64,000 nt of DNA from Coenobita brevimanus (Eukaryota > Arthropoda > Malacostraca > Decapoda > Coenobitidae): positions 51,034,694-51,098,693 of the forward strand of contig CM064669.1 in NCBI GenBank assembly GCA_032717465.1, given 5' to 3'. The notes beneath the pieces were generated by a model. That model saw nothing but the letters and a program-made list of their open reading frames with translations. It was not told the DNA's origin and did not search any database. A program made the translations under genes and the position numbers. This document shows positions 10,497 to 19,683 of the stretch, piece after piece (position 1 is the stretch's first letter; the number at the start of each line of letters is the position of its first letter).

Positions 10497-10500
<4 letters not shown>
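10326..10500. repeat. D6 repeat and 46-bp minisatellite, right part
   Basis: Two more minisatellite units (AAAGGTCGCATATTGGAGG, GATGTCACGTACTGGGGG), then a short GATA run, then GATTCATGTGCGTCTGCAAA and CACAACCATCGATCCC, which match the D6 copy near 31.71-31.77 kb. Confidence 0.8.
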
Positions 10501-10530
<30 letters not shown>

Positions 10531-10630
10531 ACAGGTGTAAGTGTCATCTCCTACCTCGACTATCATGCAGCACGACTTAGTTCAGCATTCAAGTTATGGA
10601 AATCGCCCAGTTCCATCACATGAAAACAGA
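10500..10630. repeat. CT microsatellite and partial D3 repeat
   Basis: (CT)n at 10500-10528. At 10563-10630, ATGCAGCACGACTTAG followed by CGCCCAGTTCCATCACATGA matches the 3' half of D3. Confidence 0.75.
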
Positions 10631-10974
10631 ATCATAGTCTGAGTTAAAAATAGCCACTGTAGAGAAAGGGCTAACTTTACCGCGAGCCAGACAGCTGCAA
10701 ATCCGTCCCCTTCCCGCCGGATCGAAAAACATGCAAGATGGAGGACCCGAAATGTCAAGGCAACGAGTTTTCCTATTTTGTCTTGTTTCTCCACACGAAG
10801 AAGTATTTAGCGTTAACCCTGACCCACAGATACAAACATATACTTCAGCTTTATAAAGAGTCTGCTTAGTTGTATATCCAGACGGTTATATTTGGTTATA
10901 TTTCGTGATGTATAACCCTCTCTATCGGCGCTTCCCTGTAGGCAGTTATATAATTTCCTCTTAGCGTTCTGGGG

Positions 10975-11505
10975 TCGTATTCACGGACTTTCTTGAGCTT
11001 CAGGTGTATATAATATTGCTCATTGATGCTTTTGGCCTTTATTCACGTCAGGGGAGGCTCCGTATCACTCTTCCCTAATCGATTTATTTTGGAACTTACA
11101 CTTTGATTATCCTTTTTTGTTGATTTTTTTACTCTTATTCACGTTTACATGGGAGCCTGCTTATCACTTCTCCCTAAGCGATTTATTTTGGACCTTACAC
11201 TTAGGTTATCCTCTTTCGTTTTTTTACTCTTCTTCACGTCGACATGGGAGCCTTATCACTTCTCCCTAAGCGATTTATTTTGGACCTCACACTTCAATAT
11301 CCTCTTTCGTTGAAGCTTTTTGACTTTTATTCACGTTGACATGGAAACCTTATTACTTCTCGTTAAGCGATTTATTTTGGACCTTACACTTTGGTTATCC
11401 TCTTTCGTTGATGTTATTGGCCTTTATTCACGTTGACATGGGAGCCTGCTTATCACTTCTCCCTAAGCGATTTATTTTGAACCTTACACTTTGCCATCCT
11501 CCCGT
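10975..11505. repeat. M2-derived ~110-bp tandem array
   Basis: About five units, each with ATTCACGTTGACATGGGAGC, TTATCACTTCTCCCTAAGCG, ATTTATTTTGGACCTTACAC and TATCCTCTTTCGTTGA. The unit resembles the left half of M2 (compare 29895-30000), so one half of the MITE appears to have been amplified in tandem. Confidence 0.85.
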
Positions 11506-11737
11506 TCACTGTTTACGTCATTCAACTCTCGACATAAGTTCGCCCCAGTACCATGCGCGGAAAGATTCAGGTGCTCAGTGTAAAGAACCCCCCCTGATGC
11601 GATGGTCGTGTCCGTTAGTGTAGATTTAAATTTACCGTATGCTTTGAAAATCTGTTTCATCGAAAACTTGGCCGCGAAATCTACCCCTGCTGGTGTGGGC
11701 GCCTGTTTTGTTATGTAGATTACGGGGTGTCAAGCAA

Positions 11738-11739
<2 letters not shown>

Positions 11740-11779
<40 letters not shown>
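11740..11779. repeat. CT microsatellite
   Basis: A perfect (CT)n run of about 40 bp. Confidence 0.97.
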
Positions 11780-11782
<3 letters not shown>

Positions 11783-11916
11783 TTTAGGAGGTCATCGTAG
11801 AGGAAGTTATGGGTAAAAATTGTTATATCAAGCTGGTCCTAATTCTTAACAGTTAAAAAGGTACAGTTATTGATGAACATATGGGGTAATTATGAGGCAG
11901 GCCATTTTCGCCCGTA

Positions 11917-12080
11917 TATTTATCTGTCTATCTATCTATCTGTTGTCAAACTCCTGAATCCCGTAAATGGTGGCCACAAACAAATCCCCTCCTGGTCGTT
12001 CTGATCTCCATTTGGCTGCCCTTCCCCTTCGACTCACACCCCCTCCCTCACATATCCCTCCACTCCTTCGCAGTGTTACA
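11917..12080 (-). mobile_element. LT tail copy 2
   Basis: TCTGTCTATCTATCTATCTG, then CCTGAATCCCGTAAATGGTG and CCACAAACAAATCCCCTCC. The terminal GATA-type run is clear here. Confidence 0.75.
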
Positions 12081-12112
12081 TAATATGTTTCATTCAGCAA
12101 GATAACCTCATG

Positions 12113-12214
<102 letters not shown>

Positions 12215-12247
12215 CCCTGTGTAAGTGGATATTTCGGCCCTAATCAG

Positions 12248-12462
12248 CTCGGCGTGGGTACCCAAGTGGACAGGAGAGACTGGAGGAGCGACGTCGAGGT
12301 GGAGTGTGGGGCCTTTCCCTCTTCCCCACCTCCTCCTCCTCCTCCACCACCTATACCACCACCTTCACCACCACAGCGGACGGAGTGGCCACCAGCGTCT
12401 TCGCCACCACCACCACCACCACCACCACGAGCACCACTGGGGGCGGAACTTATTACAACCAG
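12248..12462 (+). CDS. Thr-rich exon (E1b), probable
   Basis: An open frame of 215 bp between acceptor CCCTAATCAG (with a branch-like CTAAT) and donor CAG/gtgggg at 12463. It enters phase 1, fitting E1, and leaves phase 0, fitting E2. An in-frame TAA lies 7 bp before the exon and another TAA follows the donor at 12472. The product starts with a charged stretch (RLEERRRGG) and becomes TTYTTTFTTT, ATTTTTTTTS, GGGTYYNQ, the same Thr-with-aromatic style as E1, which is my main reason for choosing this frame. The competing frame encodes polyproline and is also open, so the frame is not certain. The donor is weak. The codon runs (TCC, ACC) make length polymorphism likely. Confidence 0.5.
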
Positions 12463-12477
12463 GTGGGGTGGTAATAG

Positions 12478-12479
<2 letters not shown>

Positions 12480-12519
<40 letters not shown>
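12480..12519. repeat. CT microsatellite
   Basis: A (CT)n run of 40 bp, starting 18 bp after the E1b donor. Confidence 0.97.
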
Positions 12520-12521
<2 letters not shown>

Positions 12522-12633
12522 TATCATTATCCTCCTATTACCAGGCGAATTTTTTCGTTGTTTAAAGATCTGTGATAGCAAAGGAATTACTTAAGATTGT
12601 GCTAGACCACTTCAGTTCGAAACATCTGCAGCA

Positions 12634-12713
12634 GTAGTAAGTAGTTCTAGTAGTGAGTAGTAGTAGAAGTAGTAGTAGTAGTAGTAGTAATAATAATAAT
12701 AATAATAATAATA
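12634..12713. repeat. AGT/AAT trinucleotide run
   Basis: TAG/AGT repeats passing into (AAT)n. Confidence 0.9.
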
Positions 12714-12762
12714 AAAGTAATAGTCATTAGCGTATTGAACGGGTTAATTGACAGTTATGCAT

Positions 12763-12945
12763 TATACTCTTTTCAATTTAACTTGACCTAAAATCTCTCC
12801 AGTATCAGTGATTATGATGCTAGTCATGAAGAAGTGCGATGGAAACGTTGTAGAGATATCGTATTGTCTTGTTCTGTTTGTCAATGAATCGTGTAAAATA
12901 ACATACCAAAGAACGAAAATCTGGGTCAAGGTGAACGAACTCTAA
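12763..12945 (+). mobile_element. M1 MITE copy, diverged
   Basis: Starts TATACTCTTTTCAATTTAAC and has GCTAGTCATGAAGAAGTGCG in the middle, then GAACGAAAATCTGGGTCAAGG and TGAACGAACTCTA at the end; terminal inversion is partly kept. Confidence 0.8.
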
Positions 12946-14409
12946 TGTAACTCACCATTTTGCCCTCGTCATCTGTGGATCATCTCTATATTAAGTTGGT
13001 TTCTCGGGTTATTTATTTATTTATTTATTTTTTTAATAATCGAATGGAGTCCAGGATGTGCGATGTAAGATATTTTCAGTGATAAAGACAATCAAAACTT
13101 GTAATTTTTTAATGTCGCGTTTTCAAATACGTTAATGTTATTCACGCGGTGCCCACTTATGGAGGGAAACAAGATCAGTCCTCGTCAGCCAATCAGCTTC
13201 TTCGTTTCTTGTGGCGGGCGGCACATTCATTCATAAAAAATATTACTACTACTACGTGTTTACTCCTGACGGGGGTTGCCGGATGTCCACCACCTTACAA
13301 CTCACACTAGGGTGCAGAGGCAGTGTTCGGCGAGGGTTGCGTGAGTGGTTAGGACGTAAAAAGAATGGTGTTAGCTGTATTGATATGTAAAATGTGCGTG
13401 AGAAATGCGGGACGAAAGATGTGAACATTCTTATGGTGTAGTGAAGACTGCAGTCCATAAATCTGAGATGCAAAGGTATCCGAAGGAACTTGCCACAAAT
13501 ATGCTTAAGACAAATAATTTTGCCTCCGACACACACACGATTACTCTCATTCAAAATAATACAGTTAGTGATTCATTTTCTTTATACTGCATCCCAATGA
13601 TGTCAGTGATGCCTGGCCTTCGCGTACGGATGGGTGCACAGAAGACGGCAAACCAAATGTTGATAAGTCGCGTGTTCCGTGACTCTTATTCCTGATTTTT
13701 ATATAATTATGTACTGTACTGGTCTCACAGAAGAACGTGGGAGGGCAATATGTTCCTGATTAATTGGAAACATGTCAAAATCGGCTATGAAACGTGTGCA
13801 AAAATATGGCAAGAGTGAGTGGCAGTGCAGTGATGTCTAAAAATAGCGAGATGCAGTGATGGTGGCCGTTGTGTCCTCTGCACTATGTGGTTACCCTCAA
13901 TGCCTTCGTACGTAGAGGAGGCAAGATGGTGTGAAATTCATATCTACCACTTGTACTGTGAAGGAATGGTCGTGGGCTGCCGTTGTCAGGTCCATGAGTC
14001 AGCTGTGGGAGATTACGTCGTCACTCAAGTGGTAGGTTGCAGCCACACATGCAAATCACCCGTGTAATTGTCAGTTGCCAGTCTAACCGATGTGATTAAC
14101 TGTTGATAGAGGATTTTATCAGTGGCTGTGGTAATCAGACACGTAGAAAGATCCTGAATTTGATATCACGTACTTACAGATCGCCATACTCGCCCTAAGC
14201 CCTTCACTTCACCGACGGTAGTGCTCCGCGGCTTAAGTTTGAACTGCAGGTGGTGAACTAAGCCCGCACCAGCCTGTATTTAAGCTGTTTGAATGTTGTG
14301 CCTACGAATGATTAACCTATTTCTTTAGCTCAAACGGATCGGTGCACTTGTCTGATTTGTGTTCACTATTAAAGGCAAAATTAATGAATGTCAGAACTAT
14401 CCGTCTCCA
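12946..14409. other. Non-coding stretch
   Basis: Moderately AT-rich unique-looking sequence. I looked for exon-like islands on both strands and saw none with supporting splice sites. A short CG-richer block at about 13255-13380 has no open frame of note. Confidence 0.55.
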
Positions 14410-14575
14410 ATATATATAGCCAGACGCCTTAATCCCAGAAGGGGTGGCCACAGACGAATCGCTCCCTAGTCCACTTGTCCTCCTCCATCAAGCTACCCTC
14501 TCTCCAACTCACACTTCTTTCATATACCTCTCCACCTCATCCCTCCATTCCATCCTCACTCTCCCCCCGATATAT
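14410..14575 (-). mobile_element. LT tail copy 3
   Basis: AGCCAGACGCCTTAATCCCA, then GGGGTGGCCACAGACGAATC, then CTCACACTTCTTTCATATAC. The GATA run is reduced to TATATATA. Confidence 0.75.
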
Positions 14576-14675
14576 TTGAAAACTGAGATGAATTTTAAGA
14601 GTGGATTATGACGTTTCCAAGTGCAAGAATTTTAAGTCTTGTATCAACATTAAACATACAGCAAAACAATGCTAT

Positions 14676-14750
14676 ACTGTGAAACGTGAACCCTGTGGAC
14701 TGCAGGCTGAAATTGCCCTCCTCCTGCAGTCTACAATTCAACTTTGGTGG
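14676..14750. repeat. D4 dispersed repeat
   Basis: GTGAACCCTGTGGACTGCAG followed by CTCCTGCAGTCTAC makes a partial palindrome. Related sequence occurs at 36576-36655 and 52893-52972. Confidence 0.55.
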
Positions 14751-14796
14751 ACAGGGAGGTAGTAGAGGAACATTTGTAAATAAGTTTGTGAATTAT

Positions 14797-14992
14797 TGTT
14801 ACGAAAAGAAGTTAATTACGAAAAGAAGTTAATTGTAAGTTCAGAGTATAGTTACGAAAAGAAATTAATTGTAAGATCAAATTATAGTTACAAAAGTTGA
14901 AATTATAGTTACGAAAAGAAATTAATAATATTGTAAGTTCAAATTATAGTTACGAAAGTTCAAATTATAGTTACGAAAAGAAATTAATTGTT
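14797..14992. repeat. Degenerate tandem repeat around TTACGAAAAGAA
   Basis: About six irregular copies of GTTACGAAAAGAAATTAATT and TGTAAGTTCAAATTATA, ending about 20 bp before the E2 acceptor. Confidence 0.85.
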
Positions 14993-15013
14993 AGTTGGTG
15001 AATTCGTCCTTAG

Positions 15014-15215
15014 GCAGCCAACAGCCAGGAGGAGGAGGGCGGTGGAGGCGTGTGGACGGTGGAGGGAGGCGAAGCTCTCCACAACAGGTCATCTCTCCTC
15101 CAAGACCCCTCCTCCACCTCTCCACCCAACGGGAGGAAAGCTTCTCCAACTCCTCCACTCCCTCACCCAGACGCCTCCGACTCCACCTTCGCCCTCCACG
15201 ACGTCTCGCTTAGAG
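15014..15215 (+). CDS. Gly/Ser/Pro-rich exon (E2)
   Basis: An open frame of 67 codons between acceptor CGTCCTTAG and the strong donor AGAG/gtgagt at 15216. An in-frame TAG overlaps the acceptor, so the frame is open only inside the exon. The predicted chain begins AANSQEEEGGGGVWTVEGG, passes through a Ser/Pro-rich middle (STSPPNGRKASPTPPLPHP) and ends DASDSTFALHDVSLR. It leaves phase 1, matching E3. A second AG four bases inside (start at 15018) would enter phase 1 in the same frame and fit direct joining to E1. The segment reads as a flexible linker. It is followed at once by a GTA/GCA repeat and an LJ stub, so the coding island is sharply bounded. Confidence 0.7.
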
Positions 15216-15271
15216 GTGAGTAGTAGTAGTGGCAGCAGCAGCAGCAGTAGTAATAGTAGTAGTAGTAGTAG
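15216..15271. repeat. AGT/AGC trinucleotide run
   Basis: GTAGTAGTAGTGGCAGCAGC-type repeat starting directly at the E2 donor, so the donor's GTGAGTAGTAG merges into the microsatellite. Confidence 0.9.
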
Positions 15272-15446
15272 TGTCTTCCTCTGTCCGTATTTCCTACTGC
15301 CTATGACCTCCAGTCTTTCAAACGCATTGTGTCCAGGCATCTGGAACAGATACTGAATTTGGTTCGTTATCTTGTTTTTGTTCATTCTTGGAGGGAACAA
15401 TCTTGCGGGCCACTGGCCTTTGGTCCCTTCTTCTTTGCTTAAAAAA
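15272..15446 (+). mobile_element. LJ LINE 3' stub
   Basis: GTATTTCCTACTGCCTATGA, TCCAGTCTTTCAAACG, TGTCCAGGCATCT, then CTTGGAGGGAACAATCTT, TGGCCTTTGGTCCCTTCTTC and a short A-run. This matches the C-terminal end and 3' UTR of the copy at 7880-8070 in the opposite orientation; only about 175 bp are present. Confidence 0.88.
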
Positions 15447-15632
15447 TGGCCTTTGAGCCTGTGATGGGTCAATCAATCTCTATCCTGGGATAAACAACCA
15501 CTAAATGAGACAGTCCGGTCTTTGCATAGGGGTGAGAAGTAGTAAGCGAGTGTATGAGGATTATGTGAATGGAAGGAGAGGCAGACCGAGAACGAGATGG
15601 AGATAAGTGGGAGAGTATGTAGGGGGCGGTGC

Positions 15633-15641
<9 letters not shown>

Positions 15642-15692
<51 letters not shown>
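15642..15692. repeat. AG microsatellite
   Basis: A (AG)n run of about 50 bp. Confidence 0.97.
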
Positions 15693-15696
<4 letters not shown>

Positions 15697-16550
15697 ATGA
15701 AGACTGGGCCCTGTGGGCCATAGCAGCAAGGCAGATTGGGAAGGAGAGGCCGACATCGTGGGAAGCAAGGACCGATAAGCTTGTGTTGTATTATCGGAAA
15801 TTTTAAGTTATCACTGATAATAATCTTTTTGGTGCCATGAACCTGCCTATGTATTTTATTATACTACATAGAACTGTCTTATTCATTTGAAGGATATTCG
15901 GCCGCTGGACCTCGGCTACGGAAAATGTCTCTGCCCTACGGAAAGCTGATAGTAAAAAGAAAAATGTAAGAGTGCTTTTCATATTTTAAAGTTGCATGAT
16001 TTTATACTAATTTGGCAAGTTTTGGGTTACTCGACACTATTCGTGGAATTATCGGTGAGGTCATCACTAAGTTGGTGGATTCGGCAGAGACGACTGTAAG
16101 GAGTAGTCCTGTAAATCAGAGTTATATCACTTTTTATAATTCATCTTGGTAAATAAGATAATCACTGTATTTTAGCAAAGTTCAGAAATCAATGGAAGCC
16201 TCATTATTCCAGTACTCCGTGAACAGTTTATTTGCTGATCTTGACAGTGGTACCTGTGATTTCCGGAGTAAAAATTTTATGATGTCGAAAGTTAGCGCAA
16301 ATTTTCGTAAAAGAATAAGTTGTAAATGTGTCAGTCGGTTGAAACTAATAGAATATTGAAAGTTAGGAGGTGGCGAATTGGTGACTTTTAGTCGAAGCTG
16401 CAGCTTGTGGTTGGGTTGGTACCCCTGAGTCATGTAAATATAGGTATATAATTGTGTTTTTGCGGTTGATGTGTGTCAGAAAACATCATTACTTATATCA
16501 TAAACAAGATGTACTCTAGAACTTCTGCGTTAGTGGAGTAGGTGTTATTT
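15693..16550. other. Non-coding stretch
   Basis: AT-rich, with no coding island or known repeat seen. Confidence 0.55.
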
Positions 16551-16812
16551 GAAGTACAGAGACGGACCAGAGGGTTGGCAGGTCTGATATCGACATCAAC
16601 ACGGACACAAACAAACTCCTTCAGTACAAAAGTGGAACCATACGGGGACGGGCACCAGGGCCTCATTCATGGGCTGGAACCATGTCTAGACCTGGGCATG
16701 GGATGTTATCTGACCAGTGACCCCCGCCCAGTGCAGTCCTAGGGAGTTGGTGGACTGGGCATGGAAATGCTGCGAAGGACAAATAGATCAGATGTGGTGG
16801 ACCTATTCAGAG
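16551..16812 (+). other. GC-rich island, possible exon or decayed exon
   Basis: A GC-rich block in AT-rich surroundings, ending in a strong donor-like TTCAGAG/gtgaga at 16813. Two frames look coding near the end: one reads RELVDWAWKCCEG then QIDQMWWTYSE (phase 0 out), the other GMEMLRRTNRSDVVDLFRG (phase 1 out). The second would fit as a cassette between E2 and E3 if the acceptor is CCTAGGGAG. Upstream, a third frame (DIDINTDTNKLLQYKSG) closes with TGA at about 16714. No single frame is open across the block, so a frameshifted remnant is equally likely. Confidence 0.25.
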
Positions 16813-18737
16813 GTGAGAACAGCGGCTCGTGTATAGCCTAATTTGTTCATTAGGTGCTGTTTTTGGTATAGTTTTCGTGTACAATAGTATCTGAAATGGC
16901 CAGGAGGTATAGAGTATTGTGGTGATATGGAGGGTATATAAATTAGAGTTAGGTGTTATGGAGGTGCAGTCTGCCTGTAACTTCACCATCTTGTTCCACT
17001 CTGAGTCTCTAGAACAGTGCACAGTCCTTGGCAGGAGGAACAGTCGAACAACCACATTATATTAAAGATGTTATCGTACCTGTACAAAGTATATAAGAGT
17101 AACTGCTTCACAATGAGGGGCCCCCTTGGGTGATCATACTGAAGGGCGTAGTGAATTGCACGTGTACAAACCAGTATTATGGCAAAAATTGAAATAATAT
17201 GTATTTTTTATTTTTTTACTGAAATAATCAAATTAGGCAAGAAATTTAACTGTCAAAAAACGTAGGTATGATTGCTCTGAGTGTAATTTAGTATATATAC
17301 AAAAGCGGACAAATTCTAGCTTATATTCTAACAGTGCATAAAATTTGGGCAGGAATATGGTAGCCTTAATACGTATGATTAGTTAATTTCAACTCAGTTA
17401 CTTTTAGGAATCTTTGGGTGCAAAAAAAAAAGGCTTGAATTGGAAAATCAGTTTATGCCTATACTGTATTGCTTCTTCGTAAGTGATCATTCTCAATACT
17501 GTAATTGTTATGGTATTATTTTACTTCCATATAACCACAGAATCTCATTATTTTGGACATAGGAAATCATTATACTGGATTAGTCTGCGATATTCTCCAC
17601 TGTAAGATATTAATGACATTTATCAGTAGTGAAATTTACATTGAAATATTACATGAGAGAGTAATTTGGTTGGCTGCCATGTCGTTAAAGTTGATGAGGT
17701 AGTTGGAACTGTATTAGCGAGTCATGTTCGATAGGTTAAGTTGAATAAGTATGCCTGGGTTAGTTCAGTACCTAAACTAATTTAACTAAAGAGATTAGAA
17801 TGTAATTGTGCCATTGCAGATTGCTCTGTTTCTCCATATTAAGAGATATAGTACCAGGTATTAGGAACTTACTGAATTGAACTTAACAGCCTTATAAGTA
17901 ATATCAAAGTTTACAGAGATAATAATTGTGTCCAGAACTGTAAAACTGGATACGGGTAATAGCCTGTATTGGCCATGAGCCGTCATTAAAAAATTGTATA
18001 GGAAACAATCGGACACCTATAACCCCCATAGGGTGTAAGGTTAGCTTATTGTTGTTCAGGTCATTTTAGCTGTACAAGATCACCCAAGCACTTGAGACAA
18101 ACCTGAAATGCTAACACTGTAAATGCATTCTAACTGGATATGGTCAGAAGTGGTTTCCATTTGAGGGGCAGTTGGAGGTGTGCTTTATTGCTGGTACCAA
18201 AACTGTGATGAGGAGGGAAAAGAAGATAGCCATCCCATAGAAGTCTTCTTTCTGCCAAACAAGCCATGACACATTTTGGAATGCAGGATAAACATTCATA
18301 CATCATCCTTTCCCATAGGAGAACTGGATTCAAATGGCACTGTGACCTCTGTGTGTCACTTTGGAGCTTTTAAGCACTCGAGTAACAAAACAGAGGTTTT
18401 TGTACAATGAAAGCTTGGATATGATAATGTAAAAAAAATTCTTTCATGGCATACTTCTTTGAAAGCCTTACATGAGACCATGACAGTACAGTATGGTATG
18501 TAATGTGAAAGATCGGGACTGCTGCAAGCGAGTGGGGAGTGACAGATCAGTAGCAAAGAGAACATGCTTGAACCATCTGATGATCTGTGATTCTGAGACA
18601 ACATTGATCCATTCAGAGTGGAAGATTTATACGAAGTTGGATAAAATTGTATGGAGACCGCAAAAAATAGGAATTAATATTAACTATAGCACTGTGCCTG
18701 TATAGGCTAGGGTGTTTAATCTGATTGACATCTGTAA
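16813..18737. other. AT-rich intronic sequence
   Basis: No exon, RNA gene or recognised repeat family. Stops are frequent in all frames. Confidence 0.6.
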
Positions 18738-19045
18738 TCTTATTCAGCACAGGTGATGGTCAAGTGTAGTCAGATTGGAAGGTTGATTTAACTAGTAATC
18801 AAAAACTCATTTGTAACTCATAACTAAGGCTCACTGAATTTCATGCAACCAAGACTTTATATTTGAGTTGTGGGAGTGGCTAAGTTCCTTCAGAAGAAAA
18901 TGGATCAGCCATAGAAAATAAATATTGTTGAAAAAATACCTGTGACATGTATACAGTATGCATACATATTGTACACACTTATCTTTTAGGGAGTGGCCGA
19001 GTCTCGTTAGATGAATTCGGACCAACTGTACAGTCACAGTAATAG
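18738..19045. repeat. D3 repeat copy
   Basis: GTGTAGTCAGATTGGAAGGT, TTAACTAGTAATCAAAAACT, AACTAAGGCTCACTGAATTT and ATGCAACCAAGACTTTA keep the D3 order of the 3028 copy. Confidence 0.75.
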
Positions 19046-19094
19046 GGCATCCCTGAAACCATATTCTGTTGCTCCTTCATCCTAGCCAAGTCCA

Positions 19095-19350
19095 CTCATC
19101 TGTCTGTCAGTTGCTTGATGCCTTAATCCTATAAGGGGTGGTCACAAACAAATTACCTCCATGTTGTCCTGTCCTCTGCCATTTGGCTGCCCACCCTCAG
19201 TTCACACCCCTTTTTGTCATATACCATATCTCTCCACTGTATCCCTCCATCTCATCCATGGTCTCCCACTCTCTCTGTCTCCACCTCACTCACATACATT
19301 CTTCTAGTCTGTCCTTCTCCATCCTTTCCACATGGCCAGCTCATCAACCC
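19095..19350 (-). mobile_element. LT tail copy 4, reaching the coding tail
   Basis: CTGTCTGTCAGTTGCTTGAT, then CTTAATCCTATAAGGGGTGG, then a Leu/Ser-like CT-rich part and TCCATCCTTTCCACATGGCC. The last block is the reverse complement of the GGCCATGTGGAGAGGATGGA that encodes GHVERM in the 29113 copy. Confidence 0.8.
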
Positions 19351-19554
19351 ATTTAATGCAGCGACCAATCCATAATTTCCTCTGAACCACGACTAGATGA
19401 TTATATTCAGCTTAGGAGAGCAGATTGAAGTAAATATTCTTATGCCTTACATTTCATCCTCCCACCCCAGCCACCATCAACCTGTTTTAATTCTGTTACA
19501 GTTAGCTTAAGAAAGGCCACATATTGAAGGGGTTGATGGAAGGTTGGCTATTGC

Positions 19555-19683
19555 TGTTTGCTGATAGAGGAATGGGGCAGACTGTAAGTTGGAGAGATGT
19601 CAGCCTGATGGGAGAGGACAGGTGATAGACTGTTTGTGTCTGCCCCTTCTGGGATTAGGGCATCTGGTGGTAGATAGATAGAT
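19555..19683 (+). mobile_element. LT tail copy 5
   Basis: Oriented opposite to copy 4: GTTTGTGTCTGCCCCTTCTG, GGATTAGGGCATCTGGTGGT, then TAGATAGATAGATAG. The 3' tetranucleotide run is intact. Confidence 0.75.
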
